Shown here in pieces: positions 1 through 8,191 of a DNA stretch of 64,000 nt. The stretch covers positions 639,887 to 703,886 of the forward strand of contig NZ_JAOQNG010000003.1 of the NCBI RefSeq assembly GCF_025961225.1, given 5' to 3'. The notes under the pieces were generated by a model, which worked only from the letters and a program-made list of their open reading frames with translations, had not been told where the DNA came from and did not search any database. This DNA comes from Azospirillum canadense (GTDB lineage: Bacteria > Pseudomonadota > Alphaproteobacteria > Azospirillales > Azospirillaceae). A program made the position numbers and the translations under genes. How positions within the stretch are numbered: position 1 is the stretch's first letter; each line of letters opens with the position of its first letter.

Positions 1-120
1 ATTAGTCTGATTTTGGTTGAGCGGCCAACAGATTTCGCGCCCGCATTGGGGTGAAATGAACACATCCACGGTTTGCGCCCGGATTTCCTTTCCATCCTAC
101 ACAAGGCAGGAGCTACCCCG

Positions 121-813
121 ATGTCCCAAGTCGAAGTGTCCGACCAAGCCCAATATCCCTGGCAGAGCATCGTCTTCATCACCTCGACCTATGCCAACGG
201 CGAGGTGCACACCGGGTCCGGCGTGATGGTCGGCCCCAACGACGTCCTGACCGCGTCGCACGTCGTTTATGACTCGACCACGGGCGAGAGCCCCGTCCAG
301 GTCACCGTCACCCCGGCCTTCGACCCGTCCCACTTCGAGGCACCCTTCGGGTCCGTGGACGCAGTCTCCTGGCATTACAACAACGGTTTCGATCCGAACG
401 GCGACGGTCTGATCGTGTCCGGCAATGGCGGCAGCGGGCTGGAGGGGGTCGAACTCGACGCGGCCCTACTCGATCTTGGCGTGCCGCTCGGCAACCAGAC
501 GGGGTGGATGGGGATCGATCCCACCTTCGTGTCCGGCGATGTCAACCTGACCGGGTTTCCCGACCTCTATGGCAACACCATGATGAACGACACCGGCTGG
601 GTGCAGGACAACCCGTTCGACGCCTTCATCGACATCAGCGGCATGGAGGTTCACCCCGGCAACTCCGGCGGGCCGCTCTGGTACGAGCAGAACGGCGTCG
701 GCTACGTCGTCGGCCTGGTCTCGACAGGCGTGGCCGCCCATGACGTTGCGGCGAGCTATGGCTCCTTGCTCGCGTGGATGGACGGGAACGATCACCTGAT
801 CTCGGCGGTCTGA
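121..813 (+). CDS. Trypsin-like (S1/V8-type) serine protease, no signal peptide
   Basis: A 230-residue trypsin-fold protease. The catalytic triad is visible: His47 in TASHVV, Asp113 in ELDAALLDL and Ser182 in GNSGGPL. The start at 121 is chosen because AGGAG lies 9 nt upstream; an in-frame start at 73 has no such site. It has no N-terminal signal peptide and no pro-region, and the protein begins almost directly with the first strand of the fold. That is unusual for an extracellular protease unless it is exported by a C-terminal signal, and no RTX repeats follow the stop. It is convergent with the large TpsA gene and lies a few kb from a type I secretion pair. It may be the protease domain of a once longer RTX protein, or an intracellular enzyme. 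The substrate is unknown. Confidence 0.85.
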   Translation: MSQVEVSDQAQYPWQSIVFITSTYANGEVHTGSGVMVGPNDVLTASHVVYDSTTGESPVQVTVTPAFDPSHFEAPFGSVDAVSWHYNNGFDPNGDGLIVSGNGGSGLEGVELDAALLDLGVPLGNQTGWMGIDPTFVSGDVNLTGFPDLYGNTMMNDTGWVQDNPFDAFIDISGMEVHPGNSGGPLWYEQNGVGYVVGLVSTGVAAHDVAASYGSLLAWMDGNDHLISAV

Positions 814-822
814 GCCATCCGG

Positions 823-866
823 GCTCCGCCCGGTGTCGCCGTCGTAGGAGCGGCACCGGGCGGGGC
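823..866. terminator. Bidirectional hairpin terminator between protease and tpsA
   Basis: Arms CCGCCCGGTG (826-835) and CACCGGGCGG (854-863) form a strong GC-rich stem between two convergent stop codons (813 and 890). There is no clear T tract, so a role as a convergent terminator is inferred from position and stem strength. Confidence 0.55.
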
Positions 867-889
867 AGGAGGCGCGGTTTCATTTCGGG

Positions 890-3800
890 TCACCCGCAAC
901 CGGACGTTCCGGCCACGTGGAAGCGCAGCGGCAGCTCCGACGTCGAGCCCGTCGCCCGGTGCGGGACGCCCAGTTCACCGTTGCGGAAACCACCATAGGG
1001 AGAGGGCAGGGGGCCAGCGGGGTCGAGCGGCAATCCGCCCCCGTTGCCGACAATCAGGCTGCTGCTCGCGCGTCCGCCACGGCCGGCGCAGCTGTCGCGC
1101 AGGAGGTCCCGGGTGTTCAGGAAACTTTCGGGCAGTTTGACCAGGCTGCTGGCGATGGTGTTGTCGGGAGCCGGCGTGGAGATTGTGCCGGACACACTTT
1201 CGGCCGAGGACGCCTCGATCAGAGTGTCGGGGGTGGTCAGCAGCTGGTCGGCCCGAACGGTGATGTTGCCGCCACTGCCCTTTTGCGCGTTCGCCTGGAT
1301 GCGGCTGTTCTGCAGCACCGCGAAAGGCGGGTCGATGACGATGTTGCCGCCACTGCCCGTTCCGCCGGCCACCGAGGTGGTGACTGCGCTGTTGCGCATA
1401 TCGAGGAGCCGGCCCACTCCGATGGCAATGTCCCCGCCATTTGACGTCATCGTCTGTGTCTGGATAGCGGCCTGATCAAGGGACAGCGTGTCGGTAACCG
1501 TAAGCGTGATCGGGCCCCCAAGCCCCGAGCCGGCACTTTCCGCGCTGATCAAGCCGTCACGGCGGAGCAGTACGCTCTCAGCATTGATGGAGATGGAACC
1601 GCCATCGCCAGTCGAGTCTGGTTGGGCGCTGCTCAACACGCCCGTCAAGGTTTGCGCACCGTCACGGTCGATTTGCAATTCGCCGGCTCGCACAGTCACG
1701 GCCCCGGCATTTCCCTGCTCGAACGTCAGGCTGCGAATCTGGCCGCCATGGGTGAGTGCGAGCGGACCATCGGCCGTGACATCGACGGTCCCGCCATTAC
1801 CGTTAGAGCCAGCTTCGGCGCTGCTTCCAATGCCGGTGAAGCGTGGAGGGCCGTCCACGCCGTCGATCAACAAAGAGCCCGCATGCACGCTCACGGCGCC
1901 GGCATTCCCGTGGGCAAACGTGTTGCTGCTGATCTCGCCGGCGTCGACCAGCGCCAACGTTCCCGCGGTGGCAACGGTCACCGTTCCAGCGTTGCCGCGC
2001 GACCCCGTGTTGGCGTTGCTCGCTATGCCCGTGAGGGCTGGTGCGTTGGCGCCATCGATCAGCAGCGACCCGGCCTGCACGACGACATTGCCGGCATTCC
2101 CCTTGGCATAGGTGTCGCTGTTGACGACGCCACCCCGGCTGATGGCGAGGGGGCCGGCGGTGGTCACCCGGACCGTGCCGGCGTTGCCTTCGGACGTCCG
2201 GTTGGCGCTGCTCGTGATGCCGGTGAAGTCCTCACCGCCGTTGCCGGTGATGGACAAAGAGCCGGCCTGCACCGTCACCCCGCCGGCATCTCCCTTGGCG
2301 AAGGTATCGCTCGTGATAATGCCGCCGGGAGTGATGGTCAGGGCGCCCGGCGTGGCGACCCGGACCGTGCCGGCGTGGCCGCCGGAAAACCTCTCAGCGG
2401 TGCTGCCGATGCCGCTGCGCGTGCCGTTGCCTTCGAACCCGGCGATCGACAGGCTGCCGGCCCAAACGGTGACGTCGCCGGCGTTGCCTTGAGCGTAGGT
2501 GCTGCTGCTGATTTCACCGTCGTGGCTGATCGTCAAGGGGCCGGCCACGAGAAGGTCGACCGTACCGGCGTTGCCTCCAGAAAGGAGGTTGGCGTCGCTG
2601 CCGATTCCGGTGAAGCTCTCGCCGTCGTTGCCGGCGATGGACAGAGCGCCGGCGCGCACCGTCACCCCGCCGGCGTTGCCCTTGGCGTAGGTGTCGTTGC
2701 TGATGATACCGCCTTGGCTGATGGCGAGGGGGCCGGCTGTGGTGACCTGGACCGTCCCGGCGTGACCCTCGGACCTCCGATAGGCGTTGCTCGCGATCCC
2801 GGTCAAGCTGTCGCCGTTGTTGCCGGTGATGGACAGGGAGCCGGCCTCCACCGCCACCGCGCCAGCATCCCCTTTGGCGAAGGTGCTGCTGCTGATAACG
2901 CCACCTTGGCTAATGGCGACGTCACCGACAGTCGTAACGGCGACCGTTCCGGCGTTGCCCTCGGAGAACTCGTTGGCACGACTCGTGATGCCAGTGAAAT
3001 CCTCGCCGTTGTTGCCGGTGATGGACAAAGAGCCGGCCTGCACCATCACCCCGCCGGCATCTCCCTTGGCGAAGGTATCGCTCGTGATAATGCCGCCGGG
3101 AGTGATGGTCAGGGCGCCCGGCGTGGCGACCCGGACCGTGCCGGCGTGGCCGCCGGAAAACCTCTCAGCGGTGCTGCCGATGCCGCTGCGCGTGCCGTTG
3201 CCTTCGAACCCGGCGATCGACAGGCTGCCGGCCCAAACGGTGACGTCGCCGGCGTTGCCTTGAGCGTAGGTGCTGCTGCTGATTTCGCCGTCGTGGCTGA
3301 TCGACAACGGACCGGCCACAACAATGCCAACCCTACCAGCATTGCCCTCCGACCTCGGATTGGCGTCACTTCCAATGCCTGTGAAGCTCTCACCATCATT
3401 GCCGGTGATGGACAGAGAGCCCGCTTGAACCGTCACTCCGATCGCGTTGCCTTTGGCATAAGTGTCGCTGCTGATAACGCCTCCCTGGCTGATGGTGAGG
3501 TTCCCGATCGTGGTGACCTGGACCGCGCCGGCATTGCCTTCGGAGGTCCGGTTGGCATCGCTTGAGATGCCGGTGAAGTCCGCGCCGTTGTTGCCGGTGA
3601 TGGACAGGGAGCCGGCCTCCACCGTCACCGCGCCGGCGTCCCCTTTGGCGAAGGTGTCGCTCGTGATGACGCCACCGGGATTGATGGTCAAGGCGCCGGG
3701 CGTGGTGACCCGGACCGTCCCCGCACGGCCGCCGGAGTGCTCCTCCGCGGTGCTGCCGATGCCGGTGCGCGTGTCGCTGCCCTCGCCCTCGGTGACCAAC

Positions 3801-5611
3801 AGACTGCCGGCCCGCACGGTGACATCGCCGGCATTCCCGACGCTGAAGGTGTTGCTGGCGATCTCACCGCTGTGGCTGATCACGAGCTCGCCGGTCGTCG
3901 AAACGCGGACGGTGCCGGCGTTGCCCGAGCCGTGGGTGTTTGCCTGGATGCCGACGAAGACGCTGGTGAATCCGTCGAAGGCGCCGTTCACGCCCGTGAT
4001 CGACAGGCGGTCGGCGTTGACGGCGACGCTGCCGGCGTGGGCGCTGCCGAGCGTGTCGCTGCCGATCTCGGCGTAAGGGCCGGACAACGCTATGCTGCGG
4101 GCGCCGACCGTGACCGGGCCGCCGGTCCCGGTTGCGGTTTCGGCGGCTTGGCTCACGATGCCGGTGAACACGTCGCCGGCGGCCCCCACGATGCCGATGC
4201 TGCCGGCCGTGACCGTGACGGCGCCGGCGTTGCCGGAGCCCTCAATCCGGGTCCCGATCTGCGCGGTGCCGCTCAACTCCATCGCACCAGTGGCCGCCAC
4301 GGTGACCGATCCGGTGTTGCCGCTCGCCATCGGCAAGCCTTCGCTCACGATCCGGGAACGCGCGCCGCGCGCCACCTCGCCCGCCATGACGACGCTGCCG
4401 GACGAAACGGCGATGTCCGCGGCGTTCCCCGCGCCGGTCGTGCGACTGACAATGGCGCCGCCGTTGCCGATGCTCAGCCGGTCGGCCGACACCGCGATCG
4501 GAGCGGCCGGCCCGGTGGCGCCCTCTTGCGCGACGCTTTCGATGACCGTCGAGAAGGTCGCGCCGATCCCCTCGATGGACAGGTTCCCGGTCGTGATCGC
4601 GATCCCGCCGGAGCCGCCTTGCGCGCGCGCCGCGCTGGTGACGCGGGCGCCATCGCGCACGGACAGGCTCCCCGCGCGCAGCCGGATCGGCGCGCCCGTG
4701 CCGGAACCTGTCGCTTCGCTCCGCAGCGTGCTGTCGGCGATCGTCAGCGAGCGGCCTTCAAGGTCCATGCCGCCCGTCGCGTCGCGGCCACCGGTGTTGT
4801 TGGTAGTGACAGTGGAGTTCTCGACGACCAGCGTGCCGCCGCGGATGCGGACGCTGCCCCCACCGACGCCGCTGGTGTCGAGGCGGGCGCGGTCGTGCAG
4901 CCGCACCGCTCCTTGCTTCGCCGCCTCCGTGGCTCCGTCCGCGAGGCGCACTCGCCCGGCGCCGGTCACCGAACTCACCGTCACCGTTCCGCCCGGGGCC
5001 TCGATGCGGCCCGCGGTCCCACCGCGCACCTCCACGTCGCCACCGATCAGCGACAGCAGGTGGCCCGGCTTCACGGACAGCCGGCTTTGGTCCACCCGCA
5101 GCGCGCCCGCAGGCCGGTCGAGGAAGCCGAAGGCCTCCGGCGGCGCGGTGGTGAAGGTGCTGCCGCTCCGGTCCAGGGCGGAGAAGCGCGCCCCGTCGGC
5201 GAAGCGCACCTCGTGCGCCGTGCCGACGTGCAGGCTCGCCGGCACGTCCACGACGGCGCTGGGGCCAAAGGTCACGCCGGCCGGGTTGATGAGGTAAACG
5301 TCCGCTTGCCCCACGGTGGAGCGCAGCGTGCCGTCGATGGTCGAGGCACTGCCGCCGGTGACGCGCCCGACCACGTTGCGGACGCTGTCCGGCCCGGTGA
5401 AGGTCACCGTCTGGCCGCGGTTGACGTTGAAGGTCTCGAAGCTGTGAAACAGGTTGCCGCCGGCCTGGGTGCCGAGCCCGGCGCCGACCTCAATCCGACC
5501 GCCCGACAGGTTCACCCGCGGCCCCGTCGTTCCGTCGGTGGCGATCTGCGCCAGGGCCGCCGTCTGCGGCAGCAGGGCGACCAAGGAGGTAAGCAGGAGC
5601 GTCCGCGGCAT
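890..5611 (-). CDS. Filamentous-haemagglutinin-type two-partner secretion exoprotein (TpsA)
   Basis: A 1,573-residue predicted beta-helical exoprotein. The start at 5611 has a signal peptide (MPRTLLLTSLVALLPQTAALA) and GGAGGG 7 nt upstream; longer in-frame starts lack both. The mature N-terminus is a TPS/FHA secretion domain (roughly residues 24-200, with N-x-N-R-G-Q-T-V-x-F and the NP-A-G-V-x-F-G motif). This is the region recognised by a ShlB/FhaC-type TpsB, and one is encoded at 10395. Residues ~400-1400 are short degenerate repeats built around GNAGTV-x-V and G-I-S-S motifs, including a near-identical 257-codon-period duplication. The C-terminus has a Cys-containing tail (DLLRDSCAGRGG and a final SGCG). 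It is probably surface-exposed or released; the function (adhesin or other) is not evident. The minus-strand neighbour upstream is an RTX remnant with its own terminator, so this gene probably has its own promoter. Confidence 0.88.
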   Translation of the reverse strand: MPRTLLLTSLVALLPQTAALAQIATDGTTGPRVNLSGGRIEVGAGLGTQAGGNLFHSFETFNVNRGQTVTFTGPDSVRNVVGRVTGGSASTIDGTLRSTVGQADVYLINPAGVTFGPSAVVDVPASLHVGTAHEVRFADGARFSALDRSGSTFTTAPPEAFGFLDRPAGALRVDQSRLSVKPGHLLSLIGGDVEVRGGTAGRIEAPGGTVTVSSVTGAGRVRLADGATEAAKQGAVRLHDRARLDTSGVGGGSVRIRGGTLVVENSTVTTNNTGGRDATGGMDLEGRSLTIADSTLRSEATGSGTGAPIRLRAGSLSVRDGARVTSAARAQGGSGGIAITTGNLSIEGIGATFSTVIESVAQEGATGPAAPIAVSADRLSIGNGGAIVSRTTGAGNAADIAVSSGSVVMAGEVARGARSRIVSEGLPMASGNTGSVTVAATGAMELSGTAQIGTRIEGSGNAGAVTVTAGSIGIVGAAGDVFTGIVSQAAETATGTGGPVTVGARSIALSGPYAEIGSDTLGSAHAGSVAVNADRLSITGVNGAFDGFTSVFVGIQANTHGSGNAGTVRVSTTGELVISHSGEIASNTFSVGNAGDVTVRAGSLLVTEGEGSDTRTGIGSTAEEHSGGRAGTVRVTTPGALTINPGGVITSDTFAKGDAGAVTVEAGSLSITGNNGADFTGISSDANRTSEGNAGAVQVTTIGNLTISQGGVISSDTYAKGNAIGVTVQAGSLSITGNDGESFTGIGSDANPRSEGNAGRVGIVVAGPLSISHDGEISSSTYAQGNAGDVTVWAGSLSIAGFEGNGTRSGIGSTAERFSGGHAGTVRVATPGALTITPGGIITSDTFAKGDAGGVMVQAGSLSITGNNGEDFTGITSRANEFSEGNAGTVAVTTVGDVAISQGGVISSSTFAKGDAGAVAVEAGSLSITGNNGDSLTGIASNAYRRSEGHAGTVQVTTAGPLAISQGGIISNDTYAKGNAGGVTVRAGALSIAGNDGESFTGIGSDANLLSGGNAGTVDLLVAGPLTISHDGEISSSTYAQGNAGDVTVWAGSLSIAGFEGNGTRSGIGSTAERFSGGHAGTVRVATPGALTITPGGIITSDTFAKGDAGGVTVQAGSLSITGNGGEDFTGITSSANRTSEGNAGTVRVTTAGPLAISRGGVVNSDTYAKGNAGNVVVQAGSLLIDGANAPALTGIASNANTGSRGNAGTVTVATAGTLALVDAGEISSNTFAHGNAGAVSVHAGSLLIDGVDGPPRFTGIGSSAEAGSNGNGGTVDVTADGPLALTHGGQIRSLTFEQGNAGAVTVRAGELQIDRDGAQTLTGVLSSAQPDSTGDGGSISINAESVLLRRDGLISAESAGSGLGGPITLTVTDTLSLDQAAIQTQTMTSNGGDIAIGVGRLLDMRNSAVTTSVAGGTGSGGNIVIDPPFAVLQNSRIQANAQKGSGGNITVRADQLLTTPDTLIEASSAESVSGTISTPAPDNTIASSLVKLPESFLNTRDLLRDSCAGRGGRASSSLIVGNGGGLPLDPAGPLPSPYGGFRNGELGVPHRATGSTSELPLRFHVAGTSGCG
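2272..2514 (-). repeat. Internal tpsA duplication, copy 1
   Basis: About 243 bases essentially identical to 3043-3285, with a spacing of 771 bp (exactly 257 codons). It lies within the degenerate repeat array and keeps the reading frame. Nucleotide identity far exceeds that of the surrounding repeats, so the duplication or gene conversion is recent. Confidence 0.85.
3043..3285 (-). repeat. Internal tpsA duplication, copy 2
   Basis: Second copy of the 257-codon-period duplication (see 2272-2514). Differences become frequent outside these limits. Confidence 0.85.
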
Positions 5612-5709
5612 GCCAAGGCCCTCCGCGCTTTGAAGGGTGGTCAGCATAATCCCGGACCCGAGCCGTCGACACGGCGCAGAGGCGGGTGGCCCCAGCCCTT
5701 TGCGGCTGC

Positions 5710-5750
5710 GGAAAAGAAGAGGCCCCACGCGGAGCGCGCGAGGCCCGAGT
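5710..5750 (-). terminator. Rho-independent terminator after the RTX remnant
   Basis: Read on the minus strand, a GGCCTCGCGCG / CGCGTGGGGCC stem is followed by TCTTCTTTTC. It lies between the RTX remnant stop (5785) and the tpsA start (5611). A homologous hairpin sits at the same place beside the second RTX remnant (17408-17440). Confidence 0.6.
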
Positions 5751-5784
5751 TTCCCACCATGAAACCTGAAAGAAACCGCAGCAA

Positions 5785-6203
5785 TCAGCCCAGAAAGGCA
5801 TTCACCGCGGTGGTGTAGAAGGATGCCTCATCGCTGTCGGGGGCGGTGACGACGGCGTCGGCCGGCAGTTCGGCCAGCGCCACGCCCTGCAGCAGCACCG
5901 CGTTGACGCCGCCGAAGTCCACCACCGTGCCGTCGGCGTTCTGGCTGAGCACCGGCTCGCCGGTGCCGTTCATATCGGCCGACACAATGATGGTGTCCTC
6001 ACCCGGCGTGGCGTCGGTGAAGGTGTCCACGCCGCGGCTTGGCTCGAACACGAACCAGTCCGCACCGGCCCCGCCGGCCAGCACATCATCTCCGCTGTCG
6101 CCGAACCGGCGGTTCCACGTGCGCCAAGTTTCTTGAACGTGTCGTCAACAGATGTTCCTTGAAGAACATCGGCGCCTTCGGTCGCGCTCGGAACAACAAT
6201 CAT
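5785..6203 (-). pseudogene. Frameshifted RTX-type calcium-binding protein (C-terminal secretion region)
   Basis: The ATG at 6203 opens MIVVPSATEGADVLQGTSVDDTF, an RTX-like N-terminus. Around 6120 the reading frame must change to continue into RRFGDSGDDVLAGGAGADWFVF, a typical nonapeptide block, and then the acidic C-terminal region ending in TAVNAFLG. So one indel, or a deletion of several repeats, separates the two halves. RTX C-termini of this kind direct export through type I ABC systems, and such a system starts at 6477 on the other strand. The C-terminal ~90 residues are duplicated at 17475-17741. It could be a decayed type I substrate; the intact 99-codon downstream part is unlikely to be made alone because it has no good start. 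Confidence 0.7.
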
Positions 6204-6476
6204 CGTAATCTTCTTTGCGTAGATTGGGAATTGCCCGATGAGCTGCATTAGAACGCACCGGACGCCCCGCATCTGTTCAGTCGTTCACCGGGCGCCACGG
6301 AAATTTGTTATTTTCTTTCTTTCATGTTTCGGCGGCTTTTTTGGCGCCTCTTTGCAGGAATTGCGCAGAACCGCCCGGCCCGGTGGGGAACTTCACTTCG
6401 GCTCGCGCGGACACGTGGCGGAATGGCGGCGTGCCATGGAGATGGCCCAACGCTCAATTCAAGGAGATCCGCCGTC
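6204..6476. promoter_or_regulatory. Divergent intergenic region upstream of the type I secretion genes
   Basis: About 270 bases between the RTX remnant and the ABC transporter start. It contains an AT-rich, T-rich patch around 6300-6330 in otherwise GC-rich DNA and probably carries divergent promoters. No convincing -35/-10 pair could be fixed by eye. Confidence 0.35.
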
Positions 6477-8147
6477 ATGTCGCCCCTCGCCCCCGCCCGC
6501 CGCTGCTTGATCGCCGCCGCGGGGTTCAGCGCCGCCATCAACGCGCTGGCGCTGACCCTGCCACTCTATTCCATGCAGGTCTACGACCGTGTCCTGTCAA
6601 GCGGCAGCCTGGAGACCCTGCTCTACCTGACCCTGATCGCGCTGGCCGCTCTGGCCTTCCTGAGCTGGCTTGATGTCTTGCGTGCGCGTTTGCTGTTGCG
6701 GGTCGCGACGTGGGTGGAACGCCGCTTCGCGCCGGATTGCGTGCAGCGCGCGCTGTCCATGCCGGGCGGGCGGGCGGGCGCGGACCTCCAGCCGCTGCGT
6801 GAGCTGGCGGTGTTGCGGCAGACGATCGGCAGTCCCGTGGTCACCGCCTTGATCGACGTGCCGTGGGTTCCCGTCTATCTCGCCGCGCTTTTCCTGCTGC
6901 ATCCGCTGCTCGGGCTTGTGGCCGGCGGCGGTGCTGCGGTGCTGTTCGGCATCGCGTTGGCGGGGGAGATGCTGACCCGGCGCGCCGTCACCGCATCGGC
7001 GGCGGCGGGTGCCGCCGCCCACGTCTTCGCCGAAGCCGCCGTCCGCGCGCGGGAGGAGGTGGCGTGCATGGGCATGGCGCCCGCCGTTCTGGAACGGTGG
7101 GAGGTCGGCAACAACACCGCGCTTGACCATGGGGAGCGGGCCTCCGCCCAGTTCGCCACCGCCTATTCCCTGACCCGCTTGGTCCGCCTCGTGGTGCAGG
7201 TCATGATCATGGCAACCGGCACCTATCTGGTGGTGGAGCATTCGGTCAGTGGTGGCGCGCTGTTCGCCAGCTCGACCCTCCTCGGCCGCGCCCTCGCCCC
7301 GGTGGAGCAGGTGATCGGCGCATGGCGGACGCTGGTGAGCGCGCGCACGGCTTGGCGGCGGGTTGCGGCCCACCTCGCCCGGCCGACCGCGCCGCGGGCC
7401 GTCAGCGGCCTTCCCGCGCCGCAGGGCCATCTGTCGGTGGACGGCGTCGCTGCCAGCCCGGTGCCGGCCGCGGGGGCGCTGCTGAAGAACGTTTCCTTTT
7501 CCCTGGAGCCGGGCACCGTGCTGGTGGTGGTCGGCGCGTCCGGGGCGGGCAAGACGACGCTGGCGCGGTCCCTGGTCGGCGCCCTGCCGGTCCAGTCTGG
7601 CGCCGTGCGCCTCGACGGCGTGGACGTGGCCAGCTGGGAGCGGAGCGAGGTCGGGCGCCATGTCGGTTATCTGCCGCAGGACAGCCAGCTGATCGAATCC
7701 TCCGTTCGCAGCTTTATCGCCCGCCTGGAGGATGCGCCCCTTGCCCGGGTGGTGGAGGCGGCCGGGCTGGCCGGCATCCACGACATGATCCTGCGGCTGC
7801 CCCAGGGTTATGAAACGCGGCTCGGCGCCGGCGGCTTCCTGCCGTCCGCTGGGCAACGCCAGCGCCTGGCGCTCGCCCGTGCCGTCTTCGGAGAGCCCCG
7901 TTTCATCGTGCTGGACGAGGCCGACGCCCACCTGGACGGTCCAGGAGAAATGGCGCTGCTAAAGGCCATTGCCGCGCTCAAGGCACGCGGCGCCACGGTG
8001 GTCGCCACCAGCCACCGGCCGAACCTGCTGCGCGTCGCCGACCGCGTGCTGGTCCTGCGGGACGGCACCGTCGCCCGGTTCGGCCCGCGCGATGAGGTGC
8101 TCGCCGCCCTCGGCCAAACCCGTCCGGCCGTCTCGACCGCCGCCTGA
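6477..8147 (+). CDS. Type I secretion ABC transporter (permease-ATPase, PrtD/HlyB-like)
   Basis: A 556-residue half-transporter of the type that exports RTX proteins across both membranes with an HlyD adaptor and a TolC channel. The start at 6477 is preceded by AAGGAGAT at good spacing; an in-frame extension upstream has no site. Residues ~1-310 form the transmembrane domain, starting near IAAAGFSAAINALAL. The nucleotide-binding domain follows: Walker A GASGAGKTT at ~353-361, Walker B FIVLDEADAHLD at ~476, and a signature segment PSAGQRQRL instead of the usual LSGGQ. The length matches the PrtD group, with no C39 peptidase domain. The adaptor gene begins 45 nt downstream, so the two are co-transcribed. 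No TolC-like gene is in the window. Likely cargo is RTX-type proteins such as those remaining at 5785, 17475 and 27932. Confidence 0.92.
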   Translation: MSPLAPARRCLIAAAGFSAAINALALTLPLYSMQVYDRVLSSGSLETLLYLTLIALAALAFLSWLDVLRARLLLRVATWVERRFAPDCVQRALSMPGGRAGADLQPLRELAVLRQTIGSPVVTALIDVPWVPVYLAALFLLHPLLGLVAGGGAAVLFGIALAGEMLTRRAVTASAAAGAAAHVFAEAAVRAREEVACMGMAPAVLERWEVGNNTALDHGERASAQFATAYSLTRLVRLVVQVMIMATGTYLVVEHSVSGGALFASSTLLGRALAPVEQVIGAWRTLVSARTAWRRVAAHLARPTAPRAVSGLPAPQGHLSVDGVAASPVPAAGALLKNVSFSLEPGTVLVVVGASGAGKTTLARSLVGALPVQSGAVRLDGVDVASWERSEVGRHVGYLPQDSQLIESSVRSFIARLEDAPLARVVEAAGLAGIHDMILRLPQGYETRLGAGGFLPSAGQRQRLALARAVFGEPRFIVLDEADAHLDGPGEMALLKAIAALKARGATVVATSHRPNLLRVADRVLVLRDGTVARFGPRDEVLAALGQTRPAVSTAA

Positions 8148-8191
8148 CTCTTCCTCTCCCCACCCATCCGTTGCCCGAAAGGAGCCTTGCC

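Noticed and set aside
1900..3900. Possible CRISPR or satellite array
   Set aside because: The repeats are coding, degenerate and of irregular spacing within TpsA; there are no unique equal-length spacers and no cas genes.
1622..5818. Long plus-strand open frames (647 and 693 codons) opposite tpsA
   Set aside because: They are shadows of the repeat-rich GC-rich TpsA gene: Gly/Ala/Arg/Asp-rich, repetitive, with no domain and no ribosome site. The minus-strand frame has the signal peptide and TPS domain.
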